A stretch of DNA of 64,000 nucleotides from Corylus avellana (lineage: Eukaryota; Streptophyta; Magnoliopsida; Fagales; Betulaceae): NCBI RefSeq assembly GCF_901000735.1, contig NC_081550.1, forward strand, positions 15,170,393-15,234,392. The letters run 5' to 3'. The notes below the pieces were generated by a model that did no database searches, was not told the origin of the DNA, and was given only the letters and a program-made list of their open reading frames with translations. Position 1 is the first letter of the stretch, and each line of letters begins with the position of its first letter. Shown piece after piece: positions 45,118-59,270 of this stretch. The position numbers and the translations under genes were made by a program.

Positions 45118-48100
45118 AGCAGAGGTAGATATAGACTCTTTTTCAGTATAAGAATATTTGCTTTTCTGGGTTAATTGGTCTAATTAAAAAATTTAGGCCT
45201 TAAATTAAAAAAAAAAAAAGGGCAAAAACAATTTTTTTCTTTTTCTTTTTTAAGCCTTATTAATCCGAGAGCTCTAGGTGAGCGCCTCACTTGCCTAGTG
45301 GTCTAGCTGGTCCAAACTGAAGCGGCAATTTTTTACTATCACTTTATTTCTCAATTTAAGGAAAAACATATTTTTATCAACGCTAAATCGAGAAAAAAAG
45401 TGATAGTCAAAAACTACAGCTTTGGCAATTGAATAATAACTCCCGACAAAATCTGAATTTTTTTCGAAGATAGAATCCTTTGAAATTCTACCAACCTTTA
45501 GAGGGTTACGAGTCAAATACAATGGGCTTTTGTTTGACTCATTTTGAATTCGTATGACCTAGTTTTCATTTAGTCAAAGATTTAAGGTCAAAAATCAATA
45601 TTGTTGGGAATATCCAAATACAAGGTCACTCGCAAAAATAGAAAGAGCAAAGGACAAGATGAAAATAATGCTTTAATATTAAAGAGAAATATCAAGTTTC
45701 CGCTTGCTTCTTGCTTAGTTGCTTAACGTACATAATATCCTTATATAAGAATTTATTGCATGTGAACACAAATATTACTTAACATACAAAAATCAATAAA
45801 AGTTGCTCTAATAATTATAGCACTCAAGAGTTAATTAAAACTAAAAATCACGAAGTCTACTAAAGTTGCCGCCTAACAAATATTCTTTTGACTTCTAAGG
45901 TATGCATAATTTACTAAGTTAATTAAAGTAAAAGAAAGCTGGGCCGAAATGCTAGAATTAATTAGAAGGAAACATGTACAACCTTCTTGCATGCTTTCTT
46001 TGGCTTTACATTTTTATTTGCACTTTCAACACGACCCCTCAAATCAAAATGCCTTCATGTCAAGCAAAGGTAGATAGACTCTTTTTAAGTATAAGAATAT
46101 TTGCTTTTATGGGTTAATTGGTCTTATTTTACCATGAGCATATTATATCGTGGCCTTATTAAATTGAGACATTTTTTAAATTACTTACTTATCATGATTA
46201 GAGGCCTTAAGTTTTTAAGAAAAAAAAAATTTAGGCCTAATTAAAAAAAGGGGTTTAAATTAAAAAAAAGAAAAACAATTTTTATTTTTTAGCCTTATTA
46301 ATTCGAGAGCTCTAGGTGAGCGCCACACTTGCCTAGTGGTCTAGATGGCTCTAGCTGAAGCGGCAATTTTTGACTATCACTTTATTTCTCAATTTAAGGC
46401 AAAACATGTTTGTATCAACGCTAAATTGAGAACTAAAGTGATAGTCAAAAACTACCACTTTGGTGGTTGAATAGTAACTCCCGACAAAATTTGAATTTTT
46501 TTCAAAAATAGAATCTTTTGAAATTCTACCAACCTTTAGAGGGTTACGAGGCAAACATAATGGGCTTTTGTTTGACTCATTTTGAATTTGTATGACTTAC
46601 TTTTCATTCGGTCAAAGATTTAAGGTCAAAAGTCAACATTATTGGGAATAAATTTACAAACCAATGCCCAAATGCACGGACTCTAACAAAAATAGAAAAA
46701 AACAAAAGACAAGATGAAAATAATGCTTTAATATTGAAGAGAAATATCAAGCTTCTACTTGCTTCTTTCTTAGTTGCTTAACGTACATAATATCCTTATA
46801 TAAGGATTTCTTGCATTTGAACACAAATATTACTTAACATACAAAAGTCAATAAAAGTTGCTCTAACAATTATAGCACTCAAGAGTTAATTAAAACTAAA
46901 AATCACAAAGTCTACTTAAGTTGCTGCCTAACAAATATTCTTTTGACTTCTTAGGCATGCATAATTTACAAAGTTAATTAAAGTAAAAGAAAGCTGGGCC
47001 GAAATGCTAGAATTAATTAAAAGGAAACGTGTACAACCTTCTTGTATGCTTCTTTGACTTTACATTTTTATTTGCACTTTCAACACGCCCTCTCAAATCA
47101 AAATGCCTTCATTTCAAGTAGAGGTAGATAGACTCTTTTTAAGTATAAGAATATTTGCTTTTCTGGGTTAATTGGTCTTATTTTACCATGAGCTTATTAT
47201 ATTGGGGCCTTATTAAATTGAGATATTTTTTAAATTACTTACTTATCATGATTAGAGGCCTTAAGTTTTTATGAAGAAAAAAAAAGAATTTAGGCCTAAT
47301 TAAAAAAAAAAAAAAAAAAAGGCCTTAAGTTAAAAAAAAAAAAAAAATGGGCCAAAAAAATAAATTTTTTTTTAGCCCTATTAATCCGAGAGCCCTAAGC
47401 AAGCACCTCACTTGCCTAGTCGTCTAGTTGGCCTTTATCGAAGCGGCAATTTTTGGCAATTACTTTATTTCTCCATTTAGGGGAAAACTTATTTTTATCA
47501 ATGCTAAATTGAGAAATAAAGTGATAGTCAAAAAGTATCGATTTGGGGGTTGAATAGTAACTCCCGACAAAATCTGAATTTTTTTTTCAAAATAGAATCA
47601 TTTGAAATTCGACCAACCTTTAGATGGTTATGAAGCAAACATAATGGGCTTTTGTTTGACTCATTTTGAATTCGTATGACCTAATTTTCATTCGGTCAAA
47701 GATTTAAGGTCAAAGTCAACATTGTTGGAAATAAGTTTACAAACCAATACCTAAATGCACGGACACTCACAAAAGTAGAAAGAACAAAAGACAAGATAAA
47801 AAATAATACTCCAATATCGAATAGAAATATCAAGCTTTCACTTGCTTCTTGTTTAATTGCTTAACATACATAATATCATTATATAAGGATTTCTTATATG
47901 TGAACACAAATATTACTTAACATACAAAAATCAATAAAAGTTATTCTAATAGTTATAGCATTCAAGAGCTAATTACTACTAAAAATCACAAAGTGTATTA
48001 AAGTTGCCACCTAACAAATATTCTTTTGACTTCTAAGGCATGCATAATTACTAAGTTAATCAATGTAGAAGAAAGCTGAACCGAAATGCTAGAATTAATT

Positions 48101-48462
48101 AGAAGGAAACGTGCAAACCTTTTTGCTTGCTTTCTTTAACTTTGCATTTTTATTTGCACTTCCAACACGACCCATCTCAAATCAAAATGCATTCATGCCA
48201 AGTAGAAGACATTATTAAATTGTGGCCATTTTTAAATTACTTACTTATCATAATTAGAGGCCTTAAGTTTTTTTGGAAAAAAAAAAAATTAAGCCAAATT
48301 AAAAAAAAAAAAAAAAGGCCTTAAATTAAAAAAAAATGGGCAAAAACAAAATTTTTTTTTCTTCCTTTTTTGAGCCTTATTAATCCGAGAGCTCTTGGTG
48401 AGCGCCTCACTTGCCTAGTGGTCTAGCCGGCCTGGTCAAAGGTAATTTTTGACTATCACTTT

Positions 48463-51038
48463 GGTAATGTTTGCCAAGAGGCCCGAGCCAAGGACCAGCA
48501 CTGTAATGCCTTTTTATGAATATGTGTTTGATTCGTTTTAGTGAAAATCTTTTGTAGGGAAATGTGAAAAAATATATTTAATATGAAAAAATGTAAAAAA
48601 TTTGTTTTGTAGTGACTTTTTTATTCGAATAATAATAATAAAAATGAGTGATGTGGAATAAAAAGTAGGAATGTTGGAATTAATTTTGAGATGAAGGTAT
48701 TTTTTTTTGGGGATTGAGGAAGAGGCCCGGTATAGTACCTGTAACATCCCTAGCCCGTTAAGGCTGAGTTTGCCACTTTCCTTCTTTTACAACAAAAGCT
48801 TTTGCAAAGATCTATAAGGTCTATCAGAGTACTTAATTTTAAAGGATACGATCAATGTATAAAACATTCTTAAAAAGATTTTATTACAAGTTAAATTAGG
48901 AAACATTAAACTTTAGTGCGGAACATCATATTATTACAATAACTAATATGAAAAGACTTTGAAAATTAATAATTATTCCCGCTCCCATTCCGACCTCCTA
49001 TTCCAGCGTCCTTTCTACCTGAAAACAAGAAATAGAACTGAATGAGCCCAAAAGGGGCCCAGTAAGTAAAATCCACAACCATAAATAGTTTTACTCCTTG
49101 TTCTCAGTTTTGAAAATCGTTTTCACAAATAAATATACATCCAGCCATAATAATACATGTATGTACGGTTGCATCTCCCGTAGCATATACGTACTATTAC
49201 ATCTAGTAATAGATCATCGTCATAAATCATCGTTATAAATCATCATCATAATGCATCATTATAAATCATCATAGTATATCATCATTGTAAATCATATTAT
49301 CATTTTCTCATATTAGGGCCCATGTACACTGTTACCCCTGTGTATGAGGGTTGCGGGTCCTTGTGACCATGGCACTGAACTGTGGCCTCAGCCATGCCCG
49401 GCCGTCAATTAACTCTTATTCTTGGTGCACTCAACGGTCTGTTGATGGAATACCACCTTCTGGCATAGCCTTCTTCAGTGGTTTCGCCTCCATCCGAGTA
49501 TCGGTACCGAACTCCTCTCATCCTTACTTATATTGGGGCCAAAAATACTCTCCTCCATACATGTGCCCTCATTTCATAAACATTTAACTCATTTCCTGTA
49601 CTTCTCTTTGTACTTCTTTTGATGCATCTTAGGGCAACATGTAGGAGGGTTTATCATCATTCTTCTTTCTTATAATCATCATCATTTCTCAACTTTCTTT
49701 TCTTAAAGTGGAAACTTTTCCAAATATAAACTTGATGTGCTTAGAAAGCATTTAAATAAATAGAAACTTTCTAAATAATTCTTTTAGAAATCCTTCATGC
49801 ATGCAACATATCTCCATGACAGGTAAATAAAATAATCATTTACAGTTTGATACAAGAATGAATAAATAGCATGACATGAAGTTCTTTTAGAAGGGTTAGT
49901 GAATTTACTTACCTCTAGACTGAAGCTATGAGCAGTCTTTAAACTGCTAATTAATCATCTTGAAAAATATCTTGTTGTTCCACTCTGTTTATTCACAACT
50001 AAATTAATAACAATTCACGAAAATCAATTAACTCCAGTTTACTCCTTTAGGGAAGTTAACCCATTAAAATCCAATTCAAAACATCTTATAATTTAACCCA
50101 AAAATAGAGAATCAACTCCCAACACTAATTCAAAATTCTCAAGAGTGAAACTACCCAATATCATCCTGATTAAATCAAAAAGGTTCTCATCTAAGACCCA
50201 TTACTCAACTTAAAATCAAATACCCATAGCTAAAGGAAGAAGAATTTTACCTTTGAAGAACCCATTTTATTATTCTGCAAATTTCTCTTTTGACCATCCT
50301 CTAAATTTTTGTTTTTCCCCCCTCAGCATCTCACCCGCTTTCTCTTTCTCATGCTTCTCTGTCCATCTCTCACTCTATACCAACATTCTTTCTTTCTCCC
50401 CTGTCTTCTCTTTCTTACATCCGTAAAGCTCCCTCTCTCTATCTAGCTCTCTCTCTCTCTCTTTCTCATGTATATTCTATGATTATGCAATATGTTGAGC
50501 AGGGGGAGAGGAATTAAATATGCAAAATAAAGTAAGATGGAATGAAGAAAGAAGAAAGGAAAATTAAATAAAGGAAAGGTAGGTGTGTTATCGGCAAGAG
50601 TGGGTTGGTGGAAATAAAGAAAAAAAAATATAATATAACTTAAATGGTAAAGAAGAAAGAATATGCGTGATTGAAGGGAGGAGAGAGAAAAGTAAAGGAA
50701 AAGAGTGTTGGTAAAGTCAAAAATAGACAAAGAAGAAAAGTAGACTAATTTGGTTACAGACTTTCCGAAATCTGACCCATCATAATCTGTCTAATGTCCT
50801 TATTTAATCAGTCACCAAATATTATAATCATACTCCAAAATATATTAATCAATCTTCAATTATTATATCTCTTCAATCACCCAATAAAATAATCAGATAT
50901 AAATCAATATCATATGATCTAATAAATTCCTCAAGATTAAATATCATTACTTAATTATTATCAAAATAAATATCTAAAATAAGACTTTTAAGATCTGCGG
51001 CGCTACAGTACCAGTCCATTTCATTGGCAAACACTGCC
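48463..51038. mobile_element. MITE inserted in the array, itself split by a solo LTR
   Basis: Terminal inverted repeats GGTAATGTTTGCCAAG (left) and, inverted, GGCAGTGTTTGCCAATG (right). Without the LTR the MITE is about 300 bp. It sits inside the left hairpin arm of an array unit (TGACTATCACTT | insertion | TTCATTTCTCAATTTA). The superfamily is unclear because the target duplication is not clean. Confidence 0.7.
48740..51007 (-). repeat. Solo LTR, 2.27 kb, 5-bp target duplication
   Basis: Plus strand TGTAACATCCCTAGCCCG...GCGGCGCTACA, flanked by GTACC at 48,735-48,739 and again at 51,008-51,012. By analogy with Gypsy LTRs ending ...GGGATGTTACA it is probably oriented on the minus strand. It contains an imperfect ATCATC(A/G)T repeat at about 49,200-49,300. 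No internal region remains, so it arose by LTR recombination. The frames at 49,351-49,587 and 50,443-50,730 are not recognisable genes. Confidence 0.85.
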
Positions 51039-54000
51039 TTCATTTCTCAATTTAGGAAAAAACATATTTTTATCAACGCTAAATTGAGAAATAAAGTGAG
51101 AGTTAAAAAGTGCCGCTTTGGCGGTTGAATAGTAATTCCTGACAAAATCTTAAATTTTTTCGAAAATGCAATCCTTTGAAATTCTACCAACCTTTAGAGA
51201 GTTACGAGGCAAACATAATGGGCTTTTGCTTGACTCATTTTGAATTCGTATGACCTAGACAATATTCGGTCAAAGATTTAAAGTCAAAAGTCAACATTGT
51301 TGGGAATACCTGAATTCAAAGACACTCACAAAAATAAAAATAACAAAAGTCAAGATGAAAAGAATACTGCAATAATGAAGAAAAATATCAAGCTTCCACT
51401 TGTTTCTTGCTTAATTGCTTAACGTACATAATATCCTTATATAAAGATTTCTTACATGTGAATACAAATATTACTTAACATAGAAAAGTCAATAAAAGTT
51501 GTTCTAACAATTATAGCACTCAAGAGTTAATTAAAACTAAAAATCACAAAGTCAACTAAAGTTGTCGCCTAATAAATATTCTTTTGAGTTCTAAGAAATG
51601 CATGATTTACTAAGTTAATTAATGTAAAAGGAAGTTGGACCGAAATGCTAGAATTAATTAGAAGGAAATGTGTACATCCTTTTTTCATGCTTTCTTCGAC
51701 TTTGCATTTTTATTTGCACTACCAACATGCCCCCTCATCAAAATGCCTTCATGCCAAGCAGAGATAGATAGACTTTTTTTTAAGTATAAGAATATTTGCT
51801 TTTCTAGGTTAATTGATTTTATTTTACCATGGGCTTATTATATTGGGGCCTTATTAAATTGAGGCATTTTTTAAATTACCTACTTATCATAATTAGAGGC
51901 CTTAAGTTTTTAAGAGAAAATATCAACGCTAAATTGAGAAATATAGTAATAGTCAAAAAATGCCGCTTTGGTGGTTGAATAATAACTCCCGACAAAATTT
52001 GAATTTTTTTCTAAAATGGAATCCTTTGAAATTCTACCAACCTTTAGAGGATTATGAGGCAAACATAATGGGCTTTTGTTTGACTCATTTTGAATTCGTA
52101 TGACCTACTTTTCATTCGGTCAAAGATTTAATGTGAAAATTTAACATTGTTGGGAATAAGTTTACAAACCAATACCCAAATACACAGACACTAAATAGAA
52201 ACAATAAAAGACAAGATGAAAATAATACTTTAATATTGAAGAGAAATATCAAGCTTCCACTTGCTTCTTGCTCAATTGCTTAACGTACATAATATTCTTA
52301 TATAAGGATTTCTTGCATGTGAACATAAATATTGCTTAACATAGAAAACTCAATAAAAGTTGCTCTAACAATTATAGCACTCAAGAGCTAATTAAAACTA
52401 AAAATTACAAAGCCTACTAAATTTGCCGCCTAACAAATATTCTTTTGACTTTTAAGGCATGCATAATTTACTAAGTTAATTAAAGTAAAAGAAAGCTGGG
52501 TGAAATGTTAGAATTAATTAGAAGGAAATGTGTACAACCTTCTTGCATGCTTTCTTTGACTTTTTATTTTTATTTGCACTTTCAACATGCCTCCTCAAAT
52601 CAAAATGCCTTCATGTCAAGTAAGGGTATATAGACTCTTTTTAAGTATAAGAATATTTGATTTTCTGAGTTAATTAGTCTTATTTTACCAATGACTTATT
52701 ATATTGGGGCCTTATTAAGTTGAGGCATTTTTATATTACTTACTTATCCTGATTAGAGTCCTTATGTTTTTATGAAAAAAAAATTAGGCCTAATTAAAAA
52801 AAAAAAAAAGAGCCTTAAATTAAAAAAAAAATGGGCCAATTTTTTTTTTTTTTTTTGAGCCTTATTAGTCCGAGAACCCTAGGTGAGTACCTCAATTGCC
52901 TAGTGGTCTAGCTAGCCTTGGCCGAAGTGATGATTTTTGACTATCACATTATTTCTCAATTTATGGAAAAATATATTTTTATCAACAAAATTAAGAAATA
53001 AAGTGATAGTCAAAAAAGTGCCGATTTGGGAGTTGAATAGTAACTCCTGAAAAAATTTGAATTTTTTTCGAATATGCAATGCTTTGAAATTCTACCAATC
53101 TTTAGAGTATTATGAGGCAAACGTAATGTCTTTTTGTTTGACTCTTTTTGAATTCGTATGACTTAGTTTTCATTCGATTAAAGATTTAAGGTCAAAAGTC
53201 AACATTGTTGGGAATAAGTTTACAAACCAATACCCAAATACACAGACACTCACAAAAATAGAAAGTACAAAAGATATGATGAAAATAATACTTTAATATT
53301 TAAGAGAAATATCAGGCTTTCACTTGCTTCTTGTTTAATTGCGTAACGTACATAATATGCTTATATAAGGATTTCTTGCATGTGAACACAAATATTACTT
53401 AATATACAAAAGTCAGTAAAAGTTGCTCTAACAATTATAGCACTCAAGAGCTAATTAAAACTAAAAATCACAAAGTCTACTAAAGTTGCCACCTAACAAA
53501 TATTCTTTTGACTTCTAAGGCATGCATAATTTACTAAGTTAATTAAAGTAAAAGAAAGTTGGACCGAAATGCTAGAATTAATTAGAAAGAAATGTGTACA
53601 ACCTTCTTGCATGTTTTCTTTGGCTTTTTATTTTTATTTGTACTTCCAACACGTCCCCTCGAATCAAAATTCTTTCATGTCAAGCAGAGATAGATAGACT
53701 ATTTTTAAGTATAAGAATATTTGTTTTTCTGGGTTAATTGGTTTTATTTTACCAATAGCTTATTGTATTGTGGCTTATTAAATTAAGACATTTTTTTAAA
53801 TTACTTACTTATCATAAAGAAAGGGCAAAAACAGAATTTTTTTTTTTTAGACTTATTATTCCATGACCTCTAAGTGAACGCCTCACTTACCTAGTGGTCT
53901 AGCTGGCCCTAGTTGAAGCGGCAATTTTTGACTGTCACTTTATTTCTCTATTTAGGGGAAAACATATTTTTATCAACGCTAAATTGAGAAATAAAGTGAT

Positions 54001-56219
54001 CGTCAAAAAGTGCTGCTTTGGCAAGAATAGGAACTCCCGACAAAATCTGAATTTTTTTCGAAAATGGAATCCTTTGAAATTCTACCAACCTTTAGAGGGT
54101 TACAAGGCAAACATAATAGGCTTTTGTTTGACTCATTTTGAATTCATTGGACCTAATTTTCATTCGGTCAAAGATTTAAGGTCAAAATTTAACATTGTTG
54201 CGAATAAGTTTACAAACCAATACCCAAATACACGGACATTCACAAAAATAGAAAGAACAAAAGATAAGATGAAAATAATACTTCAATATTGAAGCAAAAT
54301 ATCAAGCTTCCACTTGCTTTTTGCTTAATTGCATAACGTACATAATATGGTTATATAAGGATTTTTTGCATGTGAAGACAAATATTACTTAACATACAAA
54401 AGTCAGTAAAAGTTGCTTTAACAATTATCGCACTCAAGAGCTAATTAAAACTAAAAATCACAAAGTCTAATAAAATTGCTGCCTAACAAATATTCTTTTG
54501 ACTCCTAAGGCATGTATAATTTACTAAGTTAATTAAAGTAAAACAAAGCTGAGCCGAAATACTAGAATTAATTAGAAGGAAACGTGTACAACCTTCTTGC
54601 ATGCTTTCTTTGACTTTTTATTTTTATTTGCACTTCCAAGACGCCCCCTCAAATCAAAATACCTTCATGTCAAGCAGAGGTAGATATACTATTTTTAAGT
54701 ATGAGAATATTTGTTTTTTCGGATTAATTGGTCTTATTTTATCATGGGCTTAATAAAATTGGGGCCATATTAAATTGAGACATTTTTTTATATTACTTAC
54801 TTATCATGATTAGAGGCCATAACTTTTTATGAAAAAAAAAAAAAAATTAGGCCTAATTAAAAAATAAAAAGAAAAAAGGAATAGGGCCTTAAATTAAAAA
54901 AAGGGCCAATTTTTTTTTTTTGGAGCCTTATTAATCCGAGAACCCTAGGCGAGTGCCTTACTTGCTTAGTGGTCTAGCTGGCCCTGGCCGAAGCGATAAT
55001 ATTTGACTATCACATTATTTCTCAATTTAGGAGAAAACATATTTTTATTAATGCTAAATTGAGAAATAAAGTGATCGTCAAAAAGTGCCGATTTGGAAGT
55101 TGACTAGTAACTCCCGACAAAATCTGAATTTTTTTCAAAAATGGAGTCCTTTGAAATTCTACCAACCTTTAGAGGGTTACGAGGCAAACATAATGGGCTT
55201 TTGTTTGACTCATTTTGAATTCATTGGACCTAATTTTCATTCGGTCAAAGATTTAAGGTCAAAATTTAACATTGTTGCGAATAAGTTTACAAACCAATAC
55301 CCAAATACACGGACACTCACAAAAATAGAAAGAACAAAAGACAAAATGAAAATAATACTTCAATATTGAAGAAAAATATCAAGCTTCCACTTGCTTTTTG
55401 CTTAATTGCATAACGTACATAATATGCTTATATAAGGATTTTTTGCATGTGAAGACAAATATTACTTAACATACAAAAGTCAGTAAAAGTTACGTTAACA
55501 ATTATCGCACTCAAGAGCTAATTAAAACTAAAAATCACAAAGTCTAATAAAATTGCTGCCTAACAAATATTCTTTTGACTCCTAAGGCATGTATAATTTA
55601 CTAAGTTAATTAAAGTAAAACAAAGCTGAGCCGAAATACTAGAATTAATTAGAAGGAAACGTGCACAACCTTCTTGCATGCTTTCTTTGACTTTTTATTT
55701 TCATTTGCACTTCCAAGACGCCCCCTCAAATCAAAATACCTTCATGTCAAGCAGAGGTAGATATGCTCTTTTTAAGTATAAGAATATTTGTTTTTTCGGG
55801 TTAATTGACCTTATTTTATCATGGGCTTAATAAAATTGGGGCCATATTAAATTGAGACATTTTTTATATTACTTACTTATCATGATTAGAGGCCATAACT
55901 TTTTATGAAAAAAAAAAAATTAGGCCTAATTAAAAAATAAAAAGAAAAAAGGAATAAGGCCTTAAATTAAAAAAAGTGCCAATTTTTTTTTTTTTGGAGC
56001 CTTATTAATCCGAGAACCCTAGGCGAGTGCCTTACCTGCTTAGTGGTCTAGCTGGCCCTGGCCGAAGCGATAATATTTGACTATCACATTATTTCTCAAT
56101 TTAGGAGAAAACATATTTTTATTAATGCTAAATTGAGAAATAAAGTGATCGTCAAAAAGTGCCGATTTGAAAGTTGACTAGTAACTCCCGACAAAATCTG
56201 AATTTTTTTCAAAAATGGA

Positions 56220-56501
56220 TGTTAGAATATTGTGAATCTTTGCTTGGTCCCTACTCTTGCCTTGGTTGCCAAGTTACTTGGTCCCTACTCTTGGCTTGGT
56301 TGCCAAGTTAATTTCCTTATAGAGATTGTTTTCTTGCAAGTTAATTTATTCTGTAATTATTGTATTATTTTGTAATTATTGTATTTCCTTTCTTTTAGGG
56401 CCTCATTCAACTATAAATAGGCCATTCCATTGTACAATTGAAATCATATCAGAAATACAAATTTCTTCTCCACAATTATCTTTCTGTTATCTTTTTCTAC
56501 A
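56220..56501 (+). repeat. Copia 5' LTR
   Basis: TGTTAGAATATTGTGAATC...CTTTTTCTACA, 282 bp. It differs from the 3' LTR by a 10-bp-scale indel in the AATTATTGTA repeats and a few substitutions. GAACTATAAATAGGCC-like TATA motif at about 56,411. Confidence 0.93.
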
Positions 56502-56835
56502 TGGTATCAGAGCCACCGTTTTCTTGGTGCCTCTTTTAAGCCTCCGTTCTCCGTCCGTACAATTTTCTTGTTTTTCCGTTTGAGCGTTCTTTTTGGTGGT
56601 TCTTTCTATTTCAACAATACACCAAACGCTTGTTGCGGTTATTTTTTTGTATGTGACGGAAGTTGTAGAGGTCTTGTTGTTCAAAATCAGAATATTTGTA
56701 TACCATAGCTGCTGTGCACACGCCACACCAGATCGCTCCCTAAGGCTGCACCTGCACCTTCGCCACACCGGATTACTACCCACAGGTTTATTTATTTAAT
56801 TTTTTTTTATTATTATTTTCCGAGAAAAAAAAAAA

Positions 56836-59170
56836 ATGTCTACCAATCTTGATAATATTGTCCGTCCCATTGACAATATTTCAGATGGTTCCAATTATAT
56901 GTTGTGGGCTCAAAATATGGAAGTTTTTTTTGAGAGGGGGGAGATTATGGCGTTATATTTGTGGAGAAACTGTTGCACCCACACAAAAAGAAGGTGAGTC
57001 AGCCGACAAATTTGCCAGTCGATTTGAAGATTGGGATAGTGCAAATTATCGTATTATTTCTTGGTTTATCAATACTTCAGTTCCTTCCATCCATAGTTTA
57101 CTCCCCAAGCTTGGGAATGCAAAGGCTGCTTGGGAGTTTTTAGCAAAACGATACAATTGTACTTATGATGCCTCACTTGAGTTTCAAATTGAAACTAAAC
57201 TTTATCAGACACATCAGGAGCCAGGTCAGTCTATTGCTGATTTTTATTCTCAAACTAATAGTCTTTGGGAGCAATTATCCGCTGCAGATCCTCAACTAAA
57301 GCATCCTGAAGATGTAGAAATATTTGCAAAGTATCGGGATCGTCGAAAGTTTATGCATTTTATGATGGCTCTTCGTGCGGATTTTGAACCCACTCGGGCT
57401 TCTCTCTTACACCGCAATCCTCTTCTCACATTGGAGGCTGCTGTAGCAGAACTTATTTCTGAAGAGACTCGACGGTCCACTATGCACTTGCAATCTCCAG
57501 ATATGGCTGTCGCTGCTACACCTCAGAGTGTTCCTAAATTTCCTCCTAGACGATCCACACCACCGTCTTCCTCCATGAAGTTAATTTGCAACTATTGCAA
57601 ACCGCATGGTCACTCTATTGCTAATTGCTATAAGCTTCAAAACAGACGTCAGTCACGAGCTCCTTTCCAACAAACAGCCGCAGTTGTTTCATCTGGTTCT
57701 TCTGCACCTGCATCTCACACTGAGAACCAATCTCAATCCTCTGCTCTCACTGCATCTGACGTTGAGGCACTAATCCATCAGGTTCTGTCTCGTTCCTCTA
57801 CTGCCTTGTCCGTCACATCAGGTAAAAATTCATGGTTCATCGACTCTGCTTGTTGTAATCATATGACCCATGACCCCACCTTATTTTCCCAAAAGTCTGC
57901 CCTTTCTCCCAACCCTGTCATTTATACTGCTGATGGTTCTAGGTTACCTGTTAGTCACAGTGGGTCTATTTCTTCACCTAATTTGTCTATTGATAACACA
58001 TATCTTGTTCCCCAATTGTCATTAAATCTTCTTTCAGTTGGCCAACTTTGTGAACTAGGTTTGGAGTTGACATTTTCTAACAGGGGTGTTGATGTGCAGG
58101 ATCCACAGACGAGTCAACTAATTGGGACCGGCCGTAAGATTGGACGTCTTTTTGAGCTTTCATTCTTACAAACTCCTACTCACTTAGCTGCTGCTGTCAA
58201 AACACTCACTGCTTCTTCCAACTTATGGCATTCACGTTTGGGTCATGCCTCTCTACCACGTGTCCAACTTCTTGCATCTCAAGGTCATATAGGATCATTA
58301 GATGTAAAATCTTTTGATTGTGTTTCTTGTCATCTTGGCAAACAAACACATTTATCTTTTAATAAAAGTGAGTCTTCATCTTCTGCACCATTTGATTTAG
58401 TTCATTCTGATATTTGGGGCCCTGCCCCTGTTCCCACTGAGGGGGGATTTCGCTATTTTGTTATTTTTCTTGATGATTATTCTCGTTATACTTGGATATA
58501 TTTATTACAGCATCGCTCTGAACTCACTCAAGTTTATCAAAATTTTCATCAAATGGTACAAACCCAATTTTCTCGTACCATCAAAATTTTTCGTTCAGAT
58601 AATGCTATGGAAGATAATGAGAAATCTTTTCAAAATTTTTTAAAACAAAATGGGACCCTCTCTCATCGTTCTTGTCCTTACACTTCTCAGCAAAATGGGC
58701 GTGCAGAACGCAAACATCGTCACATCTTAGACACTGTAAGAGCTCTTCTCATCTCTGCCTCACTTCCTGAACGCTTTTGGGGTGAGGCTGCTCTCACTGC
58801 TATTTACACGATTAATCGTGTGCCTTCCCCGACTATTCACAACCAAACTCCTTATGAGCGCTTGTATGGTAGCACACCTAACTATTCTTTGCTTCGCGTC
58901 TTTGGTTGTATCTGTTTTGTCACTCTTCCTCCACATGAGCGTACTAAACTTGAACCCCGCTCTCGCTTGTGTTGCTTCCTTGGTTATGGCATCACTCAAA
59001 AAGGTTATCGCTGCTATGACCCCATTGCCCGACGACTTAGGATCTCTCGCCATGTGGAGTTCTGGGAACATAAAATGTTCACTAGTCAAATGCCTTTTCC
59101 GCATTCTTCCTCCGCATATTCTCCTGTCTTCATTGACCCCTCTATTGTCTTATTTCCTGGATCATCTGCA
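56836..59170 (+). pseudogene. Copia polyprotein, gag to integrase
   Basis: The true start is probably the ATG at 56,836 (MSTNLDNIVRPIDNISDGSN). A one-base slip in the T run near 56,925 moves the frame, which then stays open to the gap. Domains in order: gag (about 57,000-57,480, AWEFLAKRYNCTYDASLEFQ); zinc knuckle CNYCKPHGHSIANC (about 57,589); protease WFIDSACCNHMTHD (about 57,835; DSA active site); pre-integrase NLWHSRLGH (58,222); integrase with HSDIWGP, FRSDNAMED and GRAERKHRHI (D, D, E); then the integrase C-terminal flank (CCFLGYGITQKGYRCYDP). A single frameshift near the start and the missing reverse transcriptase N-terminus make its coding status uncertain; the frameshift could also be a sequencing error in a homopolymer. 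Confidence 0.9.
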
Positions 59171-59270
59171 NNNNNNNNNNNNNNNNNNNNNNNNNNNNNN
59201 NNNNNNNNNNNNNNNNNNNNNNNNNNNNNNNNNNNNNNNNNNNNNNNNNNNNNNNNNNNNNNNNNNNNNN
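59171..59270. other. Assembly gap (100 N)
   Basis: Exactly 100 N, a common placeholder for a gap of unknown length. Intact Copia elements have much more sequence here: the rest of the integrase flank and the N-terminal half of reverse transcriptase. Confidence 0.98.

Noticed and set aside
45295..45315. tRNA-like A-box phrase TAGTGGTCTAGCTGG in each array unit, suggesting a SINE
   Set aside because: No B-box at the right distance, no poly(A) or T terminator and no target duplications.
45295..45522. Recurring antisense frame (NPLKVGRISKDSIF...) in array units at 45,295, 46,351 and 42,827
   Set aside because: It recurs because the DNA repeats; it spans the hairpin, varies in frame between units and has no domain.
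45602..46031. Array as tandem TRIM or complete retrotransposon units
   Set aside because: No primer binding site or polypurine tract next to the LTR-like segment in any unit, and no matching 5-bp duplication at its ends.
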